Shown: positions 1 through 5,717 of the stretch, piece after piece | Numbering within the stretch: the first letter of the stretch is position 1 | Layout: each line of letters opens with the position of its first letter | Origin: Acetivibrio ethanolgignens | GTDB lineage: Bacteria > Bacillota > Clostridia > Lachnospirales > Lachnospiraceae | NCBI RefSeq assembly: GCF_001461035.1 | Contig: NZ_LNAM01000164.1 | Coordinates: forward strand, 60,170-116,698 | Direction: 5' to 3' | Length of the DNA: 56,529 nucleotides | Program-made: the position numbers and the translations under genes | The notes under the pieces: model-generated | The model's database searches: none | Told to the model about the DNA's origin: nothing | Seen by the model: the letters and a program-made list of their open reading frames with translations, nothing else

Positions 1-1
1 T

Positions 2-91
2 AATCCGGATACACCGAGTAATCCGGATACACCGAGTAATCCGAATACACCGAGTAATCCGAATACACCGAGTAATCCGAATACACCAAAC
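2..91 (+). repeat. 18-bp coding tandem repeat (NPDTPS/NPNTPS)
   Basis: Five units of 18 bp are visible (2-19, 20-37, 38-55, 56-73, 74-91) and the array continues past the left edge. Units differ mainly by a GAT/AAT change (Asp/Asn); the last unit ends CCAAAC. Such near-identical repeats can change copy number by slippage, which alters stalk length. Confidence 0.9.
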
Positions 92-253
92 AATCAGAAT
101 GACCTGAACAAACAAAATAACATAAACAGTAATACAACAAGTGCACCGCAGACAGGCGATGACAGCAATCCGGCGTTCTGGGTTACCCTGCTGCTTGCAT
201 CATTGACAGCACTGGCAGGATTATTTGCCAAAAAGAAAAAGGAATGGAAGTAA
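2..253 (+). CDS. C-terminal end of a sortase-anchored surface protein (5' partial)
   Basis: The reading frame enters from the left edge and stops at 251-253. What remains is five or more NP(D/N)TPS hexapeptide repeats, a short Asn/Gln-rich linker, an APQTGD sorting signal (143-160), a hydrophobic segment (about FWVTLLLASLTALAGLF) and a KKKKEWK tail. This is the usual layout of a Gram-positive wall-anchored protein: the repeats act as a stalk through the wall and the TG bond is cut by sortase. The PxTG form rather than LPxTG fits the class B sortase encoded 3 bp downstream, which is probably its partner. The adhesive or enzymatic N-terminal part lies outside the window, so the function is unknown. 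Confidence 0.85.
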   Translation, partial: NPDTPSNPDTPSNPNTPSNPNTPSNPNTPNNQNDLNKQNNINSNTTSAPQTGDDSNPAFWVTLLLASLTALAGLFAKKKKEWK

Positions 254-256
254 CCG

Positions 257-1075
257 ATGAAGGGAGATGACAACCGGGTGCGGGAACACAGGGGGCTTCG
301 GGAGAAGCTCCCTGTGGCAGCCGCAATTCTGCTTATTATCGTCCTGCTTATCTCCGTATGGAAAATCGGAAACTACCTGATGGATGATTGGAAAAGCCGC
401 AGTTTTGTAAAAGACCTCCAGCAGTCTGTAATCATCAGGGACGAGGGAGAGGCAGAGCCGGACGATGCAGCGCCGGGGCAGGAAGAAGAAACAGACACGG
501 AAAAGGAGACGGAAGCACCGGATTTCATTGACTTTGACAGCCTGCATGAAATCAGTGGGGATGCGGCAGCATGGATTTATGAACCGGACGGGGAAATCAA
601 CTATGTAATAGCGCAGGCAAAAGACAACGACTATTATCTCCGCCGTCTTTTAGACGGCACAGAGGCAAGCGGAGGCACACTTTTTATGGACTTTCGCAAT
701 AATAAAGACCTGTCTGACTGGAACACAGTTATTTACGGGCATAACATGAAAAACGGCACAATGTTTGCAACACTTCTTGATTACCGCAGACCGGGCTACT
801 ATGATAAACACCCGGTTATGTATCTTTACACGCCGGAACAACGCTATAGGATTGAGCTGATAGCGGGATATACGACAAACGTGAATGACCTGATTTATTC
901 TATCCCTGCTACGAAAGAGAGCAGAGATGAAATCCTTGACCATGCCCGCATGGTGTCTTCTTTTATCTCCGATGTCACAGTGGAGGATGGGGACAGGCTG
1001 GTGACACTGTCTACCTGTTCTTATGTCTATGATGATGCGAGGTATGTGGTAATTGGAAGGATTGTAGGGGAATAG
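257..1075 (+). CDS. srtB: Class B sortase
   Basis: This 272-residue membrane transpeptidase has a charged N-terminus, one membrane segment (about 18-40), an acidic linker (61-90) and a sortase domain to the end. The catalytic triad is visible as His162 (YGHNMKNGTMF), Cys254 (TLSTCSY) and Arg262 (DDARYVVIGR). The TLSTC signature, the longer domain and the HNMKNGTMF segment fit class B better than class A or C. It would cut PxTG-type signals and join the protein to the peptidoglycan cross-bridge. It lies 3 bp after the surface-protein gene, so the two are probably co-transcribed. The 5718-9638 protein (SPATGD) is a second likely substrate. The start is supported by a purine-rich GGAATGGAAG upstream. 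Confidence 0.93.
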   Translation: MKGDDNRVREHRGLREKLPVAAAILLIIVLLISVWKIGNYLMDDWKSRSFVKDLQQSVIIRDEGEAEPDDAAPGQEEETDTEKETEAPDFIDFDSLHEISGDAAAWIYEPDGEINYVIAQAKDNDYYLRRLLDGTEASGGTLFMDFRNNKDLSDWNTVIYGHNMKNGTMFATLLDYRRPGYYDKHPVMYLYTPEQRYRIELIAGYTTNVNDLIYSIPATKESRDEILDHARMVSSFISDVTVEDGDRLVTLSTCSYVYDDARYVVIGRIVGE

Positions 1076-1084
1076 AACAACATA

Positions 1085-1192
1085 ATGATTATGAAAAAGC
1101 AGGGTGATGACTTAGGTTATCGCCCACTTTTCAATTTTGGGGATCATAAGGTTGCTCCTATGTGCCTGATAATGGATGTCTGTACTTTATAG
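1085..1192 (+). CDS. Possible 35-residue ORF or gene remnant
   Basis: A short open frame (starting MIMKKQGDDLGYRPLFNFG) follows the sortase gene by 9 bp. No clear ribosome-binding site precedes it and no family is recognised. It may be the scar of a lost gene. The rest of 1076-1519 holds the first promoter module and a structured leader. Confidence 0.15.
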   Translation: MIMKKQGDDLGYRPLFNFGDHKVAPMCLIMDVCTL

Positions 1193-1266
1193 AAAAGCAG
1201 GGAACGCAGAATATTTTGATTTTCAAGAGAAATTTACAAAATCCTGAAAAGAAATAAAAAATATTT

Positions 1267-1329
1267 GTACAATATTTCCTGAAACAAGAGAGAAAATTAA
1301 CGGGTTTTTAACGCCGGCTTTTTTATGAT
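1267..1329 (+). promoter_or_regulatory. Activator-type promoter module, copy 1
   Basis: A GTACAATAT block (1267-1275) is followed by direct repeats TTAACG (1297-1302) and TTAACG (1308-1313), 11 bp apart, and by a TATGAT -10 (1324-1329) after 10 bp. No -35 consensus is present. The geometry matches promoters activated by OmpR/PhoB-family regulators, where a tandem site replaces the -35. Similarity to copy 3 continues to about 1370 (shared GTGACAGGACAG). It would drive the lipoprotein at 1520. Confidence 0.6.
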
Positions 1330-1400
1330 TATATAAAACGGATAAATTAAGAAAGAAAGTGACAGGACAGATGAGTTGCTTATGGGATTTTACGGCATAG

Positions 1401-1453
1401 ATAATCCCCAAAAGCAGAATTTGGGTTATGCCCTTGACACGCTTCAAAGCGTG
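1401..1453 (+). other. Two leader hairpins upstream of lipoprotein 1
   Basis: Positions 1401-1412 pair with 1420-1429 (ATAA, a TC bulge, then CCCAAA against TTTGGGTTAT). 1438-1443 (CACGCT) pairs with 1448-1453 (AGCGTG) across a TCAA loop. Both lie in the leader between the copy-1 promoter and the gene. No T-run follows, so these are not ordinary terminators. Function is unknown. Confidence 0.3.
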
Positions 1454-1519
1454 GGATGAATTGCTGGTCATCTGTGAGGACGTTGACTGGAGAAGATAAT
1501 AACACATGGAAAGGAAAAA

Positions 1520-2299
1520 ATGGTCATGAAGAAAAAGATGTTGTCAGCCTGTAGTATCGGCATGATGCTTTTTGTCCTGACTGCCTGCGGCACTAAAACG
1601 CAAAGCGTGGAACCGGCAAAAGCAGGAGAAGAAAGTGTCACAGAACAGACAGAAAGCACTGTGCAGGAATCTGTTAAAAAAGAGGAAGCAAATGCTTTGG
1701 GATCTTATGAGGAACAGTATGGAGAGGTTTTGGATAAATACCATGCTGCTCTGAGCGAAAAATGGGATGGACAGAAACTATCCAGTGAAGGATTAAGCCA
1801 GTTAAGCCTCTACTGTCAGGAGGGAAACGCTCTGGAAAATGTCGGATATGCTTTTCTGGACGTAAATGGTGATGGGGTATGTGAGCTGATGATCGGAGCC
1901 ATTCACGGAGATGAATTTGTGAATAAAATGCTCTTTGAATTGTATACCTTGGAAGACGGTGTTCCTGTACAGATTTTTGCCGGGCAGGAGCGTGACCGTT
2001 ATTATATCGCCGGACTGGAGGAAGGCGGCTATCTTATTGCAAATGAGGCATCATCGGGAGCTGCGGACAGCGCATGGTTCTATTATGTCATGGATGGAAA
2101 GGAACTTTCAGTTGTCCAGGCAATTCTCTACAATGCGGCAGCGTCACCCGATCAGCCGTGGTATATGGCATACAGCAGGGACTGGGATATAAGCAGTGCA
2201 GAGCCGGTCGAGGAACAGTTTGCAGAGGATCTTATAGAAAGCTATAAAGGCAGATATATGGTGCCGGAGTATCAGAGGTTTTCGGATTACAGGAAGTAA
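1520..2299 (+). CDS. Secreted lipoprotein with a DVNGDG motif
   Basis: The 259-residue product begins with a lipoprotein signal peptide: MVMKKK, a hydrophobic core and a lipobox LTAC with Cys23 as the lipidated residue. An acidic Ser/Thr/Glu linker follows, then a globular domain with LDVNGDGVCELMIGA (about 113-127), which resembles a calcium-binding loop of dockerin or FG-GAP proteins. The remainder (FELYTLEDG, AWFYYVMDGKEL) resembles uncharacterised Lachnospiraceae lipoproteins. It would sit on the outer face of the membrane; no enzyme activity can be assigned. AAGGA at 1511-1515 serves either the ATG at 1520 or the one at 1526. The copy-1 promoter and leader hairpins lie upstream. Confidence 0.75.
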   Translation: MVMKKKMLSACSIGMMLFVLTACGTKTQSVEPAKAGEESVTEQTESTVQESVKKEEANALGSYEEQYGEVLDKYHAALSEKWDGQKLSSEGLSQLSLYCQEGNALENVGYAFLDVNGDGVCELMIGAIHGDEFVNKMLFELYTLEDGVPVQIFAGQERDRYYIAGLEEGGYLIANEASSGAADSAWFYYVMDGKELSVVQAILYNAAASPDQPWYMAYSRDWDISSAEPVEEQFAEDLIESYKGRYMVPEYQRFSDYRK

Positions 2300-2445
2300 T
2301 TTTGAAGAAATTTGGAGAGCAAGATTTTGCTCAGTGGTATTTTTCTGAAAGAAATCTACAAATATTGCATAAAAAATATGGGAAAATTCGTGCAATATAT
2401 TTTACCAAAACAGGGGAAAAATTAATGGTTTTTTAACGCTGGGGC
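2299..2445 (+). repeat. Duplicated intergenic block, copy A (partner 4102-4250)
   Basis: From AATTTTGAAG at the stop codon of lipoprotein 1 onward, about 145 bp are close to identical with 4102-4250. Shared parts are a GAGCAA-gatt-TTGCTC hairpin (2317-2332), a TATTGCAT/GTGCAATA inverted repeat and the TTAACG promoter site. It is a duplicated 3'-end-plus-promoter cassette. Confidence 0.85.
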
Positions 2446-2454
2446 TTTTATGAT
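2390..2454 (+). promoter_or_regulatory. Activator-type promoter module, copy 2
   Basis: GTGCAATAT (2390-2398), half-sites TTAATG (2422-2427, one mismatch) and TTAACG (2433-2438) 11 bp apart, a 10-bp gap, and a TATGAT -10 (2449-2454). Same layout as copies 1, 3 and 4. It lies about 40 bp upstream of the lipoprotein gene at 2497, giving a short leader. Confidence 0.6.
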
Positions 2455-2496
2455 CATATTATTCAGAAAAAATAAAAAGGAAGGGTATGAAAGATT

Positions 2497-3192
2497 ATGA
2501 AAAAGAATTTATTAGTTACTATGTTAGTGGGAGCAGTGTTGACCGTAGGTGCAGCAACCGGATGCGGAGCTTCTGCACCGGATGCAGAAATCGGGGTAAA
2601 CACGGAAACCGGGACAAATACGGAAGAATCGGAAGCTGTGGTAAAACCATTATATCCTCTGGAAACGGCGCAGGATGCCTTGGCTGATGGCGGATATTCG
2701 GTTTCATTTACAGCAGATGACCTTATGAAAACAGATGGCGGATATGAATTGACGGTAGAAGTATATGAATATGACCGTTATGAAATGGAAGCCATAGACA
2801 ATTTAGCGAACGGTTCCAAAATTCAATTTTGCAACAAAGAAATTACAGTGGATAAGGTGGAAAAAAATTCCGAAACAGGTTTTATTCAGATTAATGGGGG
2901 CATTGAAAATGATGGAATTGAATTGATGGAAGAGGACGGCTTGTATCGTACTGTGACCTTTAACGATTCTCCGGTTTATTATTCTGTTGGCAAAATAACG
3001 ATTCCTTTGGCGGATGATATAACATTTGAAGATCAGGCAGCTTCTGAACAGGAGTCAGACCTGCCGATAGTAGAGTTAAAAGACCTGCCGAATGCCATTG
3101 AAAATAGTGATATATCGTTTATCTGTAACAATACAGTAATCACGGTCAGACAGGAACAGATCGTACAGATTATCAGATATTGGGTTCCGTAA
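2497..3192 (+). CDS. Secreted lipoprotein of unknown function
   Basis: The 231-residue product has a lipoprotein signal peptide (MKKNLLVTMLVG, lipobox AATGC, Cys23), a Glu/Thr-rich linker to about residue 50 and an acidic, beta-strand-rich domain (VSFTADDLMKTDGGYELTVEVYEYDRYEMEAIDNL). No family is recognised. It is predicted to be a membrane-tethered exported protein. Translation starts at 2497, with AAGGAAGGG about 10 bp upstream; an overlapping ATG at 2487 opens only a shadow frame. The copy-2 promoter lies upstream and a strong terminator follows, so it is a single-gene unit in the same putative regulon as the lipoprotein at 1520. Confidence 0.75.
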   Translation: MKKNLLVTMLVGAVLTVGAATGCGASAPDAEIGVNTETGTNTEESEAVVKPLYPLETAQDALADGGYSVSFTADDLMKTDGGYELTVEVYEYDRYEMEAIDNLANGSKIQFCNKEITVDKVEKNSETGFIQINGGIENDGIELMEEDGLYRTVTFNDSPVYYSVGKITIPLADDITFEDQAASEQESDLPIVELKDLPNAIENSDISFICNNTVITVRQEQIVQIIRYWVP

Positions 3193-3210
3193 AACAATTC
3201 CATTTGTTAT

Positions 3211-3257
3211 AAAAATCCCGTCTTACCATCAAAACAGGGCAGGGCGGGATTTTTTTG
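3211..3257 (+). terminator. Rho-independent terminator of lipoprotein 2
   Basis: AAAAATCCCG (3211-3220) pairs with CGGGATTTTT (from 3244), and the 3' arm ends in a T-run. It sits 19 bp after the stop codon. Confidence 0.8.
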
Positions 3258-3306
3258 ACCTTTTTATAAAATTTTATAAATTATGAACAAAAATAGTAAA
3301 TACTTT

Positions 3307-3369
3307 GTGCAATATTTTTGCCGAAACAGGGGGAAAATTAACGGTTTTTTAACGCTGGTTTTTTATAAT
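3307..3369 (+). promoter_or_regulatory. Activator-type promoter module, copy 3
   Basis: GTGCAATAT (3307-3315), TTAACG (3338-3343) and TTAACG (3349-3354) 11 bp apart, a 9-bp gap, and a perfect TATAAT -10 (3364-3369). The transcript would run through a remnant of the 4380 gene and a hairpin before reaching the truncated GGDEF gene at 3585. Confidence 0.6.
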
Positions 3370-3405
3370 TGCTCAGTATGGGTAAATTTAAGAAGGAATG
3401 TGACA

Positions 3406-3452
3406 GGACAGCAGGAATCCCTTCCACAGACTGAGTTAGCATCACAGGCAGA
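3406..3452 (+). repeat. 47-bp remnant of the surface-protein gene at 4380
   Basis: Positions 3406-3452 match 4842-4888, an internal coding segment of the secreted protein gene, with one T/C difference in 47 bp. Here the segment is fused directly behind promoter copy 3 with no open frame. The rest of the paralogue has been deleted. Confidence 0.85.
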
Positions 3453-3468
3453 AAGAATCTGAAATACC

Positions 3469-3501
3469 GAAACTCTGTGTAGCAGCCTACTGCCGAGTTT
3501 C
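3469..3501 (+). other. Leader hairpin upstream of the GGDEF gene
   Basis: GAAACTC (3469-3475) pairs with GAGTTTC (3495-3501), enclosing a smaller GCAG/CTGC stem. It lies about 85 bp before the start codon and has no T-run. A cyclic-di-GMP riboswitch was considered, but its conserved sequences are not visible. Confidence 0.25.
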
Positions 3502-3584
3502 CACCGATAGTGATCCTTCAATATTTAACTGGAGTTTTGTTTGGTCACTGCAGATAGATATACACATAAAGGAGAATTAGATGG

Positions 3585-4109
3585 ATGAATAGATTTAAAG
3601 ATTACATTACGAGAAAATTATATTGTGCAGGAATATCACAGGAAGAGTACAATTTGATTCAGAAGGATATACACGAAGAGAACAGAAAAAGCCTTTTGAC
3701 CTTTTCTGCAATAACGGTTGTCTTTCTGCTTATTATGTTTTTTATTTCTTTTGTAATAGCAGCAATATTTGTTAAAGAAGATTATGTGCTTGTAGCGGAT
3801 AATATTGATGTTACTGTGTTTGGTACGATCAGTGCAGTAATATGCACATACATGATGAGCTTAAAGTTCCAGAGATTTTTGTATGCACGGAAAGTTACTA
3901 TATTAAGTGAGACAGACTTACTAACGGGTCTTTTTAATCGCAATTCCTATGAGCGGAAGCTGAAAGTATATTCTTCAATGTGCAATCAGGTGTTCGCTTG
4001 CATTTATGTAGATGTCAATGGACTTCACGAGATTAATAATACAAAGGGACATGCAGCCGGAGATAGAATGCTTCAGTTTGTTGGAAAAACATTACAGAAA
4101 GAATTTTGA
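3585..4109 (+). CDS. Truncated membrane GGDEF-domain protein (likely pseudogene)
   Basis: The 174-residue frame has a soluble N-terminus, two membrane segments (about 38-62 and 80-95) and the first half of a GGDEF domain: ETDLLTGLFNRNSYERKL, then CIYVDVNGLHEINNTKGHAAGDRMLQFVGKTL. It stops at KEF, before the GG(D/E)EF active-site motif should appear. The stop codon lies inside the duplicated block that starts at 4102, so recombination with that block cut the gene. The product cannot make cyclic-di-GMP. Start at 3585, supported by AAAGGAG; an ATG at 3581 gives only M-D-E-stop. It may be expressed from promoter copy 3. Confidence 0.8.
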   Translation: MNRFKDYITRKLYCAGISQEEYNLIQKDIHEENRKSLLTFSAITVVFLLIMFFISFVIAAIFVKEDYVLVADNIDVTVFGTISAVICTYMMSLKFQRFLYARKVTILSETDLLTGLFNRNSYERKLKVYSSMCNQVFACIYVDVNGLHEINNTKGHAAGDRMLQFVGKTLQKEF

Positions 4110-4250
4110 AGAAATTTGGAGAGCAAGATTTTGCTCAGTGGTATTTTTTTGAAAGAAATCTACAAATATTGCACAAAAAATGGAGGGGAGATTTGTGCAA
4201 TATGTTTTGCCAAAACAAGGGGAAAATTAACGCTTTTTTAACGCTGGTTC
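4102..4250 (+). repeat. Duplicated intergenic block, copy B (partner 2299-2445)
   Basis: This is the second copy of the 3'-end-plus-promoter cassette. It contains GAGCAA-gatt-TTGCTC (4121-4136) and a perfect 11-bp inverted repeat, TATTGCACAAA (4167-4177) with TTTGTGCAATA (4192-4202). Its left end provides the stop codon that truncates the GGDEF gene. Confidence 0.85.
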
Positions 4251-4259
4251 TTTTATTCT
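4195..4259 (+). promoter_or_regulatory. Activator-type promoter module, copy 4
   Basis: GTGCAATAT (4195-4203), TTAACG (4227-4232) and TTAACG (4238-4243) 11 bp apart, a 10-bp gap, and a weaker TATTCT -10 (4254-4259). Expected to drive the secreted protein at 4380 through the structured leader at 4285-4345. Confidence 0.55.
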
Positions 4260-4284
4260 GAAAGCATCATAGAAAAATAAGTCA

Positions 4285-4345
4285 CTCAAACTTCGCACAT
4301 GAATTTTCAAGGTGCGTAGGCACTTGTTCAAGTGAGAAGTTTGAG
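4285..4345 (+). other. Three-stem structured leader RNA element
   Basis: An outer 10-bp stem CTCAAACTTC (4285-4294) / GAAGTTTGAG (4336-4345) encloses two hairpins: GCAC (4295-4298) with GTGC (4312-4315), and CACTTG (4321-4326) with CAAGTG (4329-4334). Together they fold as a three-way junction about 35 nt before the start codon. No known riboswitch class is recognised. It could stabilise the mRNA or act as a control element. Confidence 0.4.
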
Positions 4346-4379
4346 GTTGTAATAAAAAGTTTAACATGGAGGAAAATAT

Positions 4380-5462
4380 ATGGTTATGAACTTAAGAAAA
4401 AAGAAAGGAACAAGAACATTAGATTTACGGGTGCGGAAACTTTGGTCAAGAACACTTGCCATGATACTTTGTATGTGCATGGTGTTAGGAAGCGTTGACA
4501 TGACAGTGTTTGCGGAAGAAGAACACAGCAGCGGTGGAAAGCAGACAAAAGTGATCACAGCTTTTGAGCCGCTGGATAATTCATTGGCTGTACAGTATGT
4601 GACAACCGGTGATAGTGAATCTGCAATTTCATTTCCGGAAAAATTGAATGCAGTGGTTGAACTTCGGTCAGAGGTGATGGTTGATGAAAACGCAGAAGAC
4701 TCAGATAAATCATTAACTGTGGATGAAGAAACAACCTCAGCAGAATCATCGGATGCAAGTGTAAAATCCAATGAGGAAGCAGTAGAGAACGAACAATCTG
4801 CAGAGAATGAAGACTCGGCAGATGATAAGGAAGAAACTGCCGGACAGCAGGAATCCCTTCCACAGACTGAGTCAGCATCACAGGCAGAGACAACAGGTGC
4901 GCAGACACAGAGAAATCGTGTATCATTACAGACAGAGAATGTACAGGTAGCGGTTACATGGGAACTGGATGCATCTGCCAGCACCAGCGGCACATTCGAT
5001 TCCACAGCTTCTGGAAATACATATGTCTACAAACCTGTGTTGAATGAGGAATACAACATCGCAGAGGGAACACAGCTTCCAAAGATTACAGTTATAATAG
5101 AAGCAAAACCAGGTGAGCGTCAGGTGAATGTCGATGGACTTACCTTCTCTTTACAGGCAGAGGATGGTGCACTTCAGAAAGACGTGTCACTGAATGTTGA
5201 AAAGATTACCGACGAGGCGACAGCAGATCAGTTGAGTGAAGATGCAATCCTAAAGATTGACCAGAACAATCTGGTGACAGGAGAACATCTTGCAACTGCA
5301 AGGGATCTGCTCAATTCTTACAGGATTGGACTGACTACAGAAGATGGCACTTCTTATGATATAAGCAGTGCAGTGGGAAAAGTATCTGTACAGGTCAGTG
5401 GAATCACATCGGAAACAGGAGATATATCGTGCAAAGAAGCTTGCAGGAGGAGGTGGATTTAA
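4380..5462 (+). CDS. Secreted surface protein, C-terminally truncated
   Basis: The 360-residue product starts with a positively charged stretch and a long signal peptide (LAMILCMCMVLGSVDMTVFA, probably cut after VFA). A Glu/Ser-rich acidic linker follows (about 95-170), then a beta-rich region (VQVAVTWELDAS, YVYKPVLNEEYNIAEGTQLPKITVIIE) like the Ig-fold segments of Lachnospiraceae adhesins. It ends abruptly in KEACRRRWI with no sorting signal, so the wall-anchored C-terminus is missing. Just after the stop another frame carries an unrelated-looking tail (to 5568), which suggests a deletion fusion near 5430. If made, it would be released rather than anchored. GGAGG (4368-4372) supports the 4380 start. 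Promoter copy 4 and a structured leader lie upstream. Confidence 0.7.
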   Translation: MVMNLRKKKGTRTLDLRVRKLWSRTLAMILCMCMVLGSVDMTVFAEEEHSSGGKQTKVITAFEPLDNSLAVQYVTTGDSESAISFPEKLNAVVELRSEVMVDENAEDSDKSLTVDEETTSAESSDASVKSNEEAVENEQSAENEDSADDKEETAGQQESLPQTESASQAETTGAQTQRNRVSLQTENVQVAVTWELDASASTSGTFDSTASGNTYVYKPVLNEEYNIAEGTQLPKITVIIEAKPGERQVNVDGLTFSLQAEDGALQKDVSLNVEKITDEATADQLSEDAILKIDQNNLVTGEHLATARDLLNSYRIGLTTEDGTSYDISSAVGKVSVQVSGITSETGDISCKEACRRRWI

Positions 5463-5568
5463 TAATGTATCCGGAGCCGCTGCAGGCAGCGACCCCGTAT
5501 TGCTGCTTAATTATATGGTAAGAGAAGCCATAGGAATTGTGAAAGATTTTGTCTTTGGTAATTTTTGA
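5431..5568 (+). pseudogene. C-terminal remnant of an unknown gene
   Basis: In the frame shifted relative to the truncated surface protein, the DNA reads AKKLAGGGGFNNVSG, then SDPVLLLNYMVREAIGIVKD, then FVFGNF and a stop at 5568. The last 15 residues recur after the InlB gene (RESIGIVKDYVFCNF, stop at 9753). Both look like the 3' end of the same lost gene. The family is not recognised. Confidence 0.5.
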
Positions 5569-5575
5569 TTTAAAC
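5520..5575 (+). repeat. Direct repeat flanking the InlB-repeat gene, left copy
   Basis: 5520-5575 aligns with 9705-9760 at roughly 82 percent by eye over 56 bp. It includes the 16-bp identical block GGAATTGTGAAAGATT. Changes mostly preserve the encoded tail. Confidence 0.75.
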
Positions 5576-5624
5576 ATAATTGATTAGTTGGTAACACGTA
5601 TAGGATGCCTGTAAAATATTTATG

Positions 5625-5653
5625 TTACGATAAAAGTGTCTATATTATATAAT
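5625..5653 (+). promoter_or_regulatory. Sigma-A-like promoter of the InlB-repeat protein gene
   Basis: TTACGA (5625-5630), a 17-bp spacer and TATAAT (5648-5653), about 65 bp before the start codon. It lacks the TTAACG repeats of the four upstream modules, so this gene appears to be outside that regulon. Confidence 0.55.
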
Positions 5654-5717
5654 AATTTTATAACTAGAAGCGGTCATTAAATTTATGACAATTAAAACAT
5701 TAGAAAAAGGAGAATAT

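Noticed and set aside
2-97. CRISPR-like short repeats at the left edge.
   Set aside because: Units are contiguous 18-mers without spacers and encode an in-frame hexapeptide stalk.
1297-1313. TTAACG repeats as a LytTR/AgrA-type binding site (the complement CCGTTAAT resembles its half-site).
   Set aside because: LytTR half-sites lie about two helical turns apart (21-22 bp); here the spacing is one turn (11 bp) in all four copies, which suits OmpR/PhoB-type regulators better.
3453-3584. Cyclic-di-GMP riboswitch upstream of the GGDEF gene.
   Set aside because: Only a simple nested hairpin is seen; the conserved tetraloop-receptor and ligand-pocket sequences of GEMM riboswitches are absent.
4361-5005. 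A 214-residue Ser/Thr/Cys-rich open frame on the minus strand.
   Set aside because: It is antisense to the secreted-protein gene, low in complexity, has no ribosome-binding site or promoter, and arises from the biased codons of the acidic linker.
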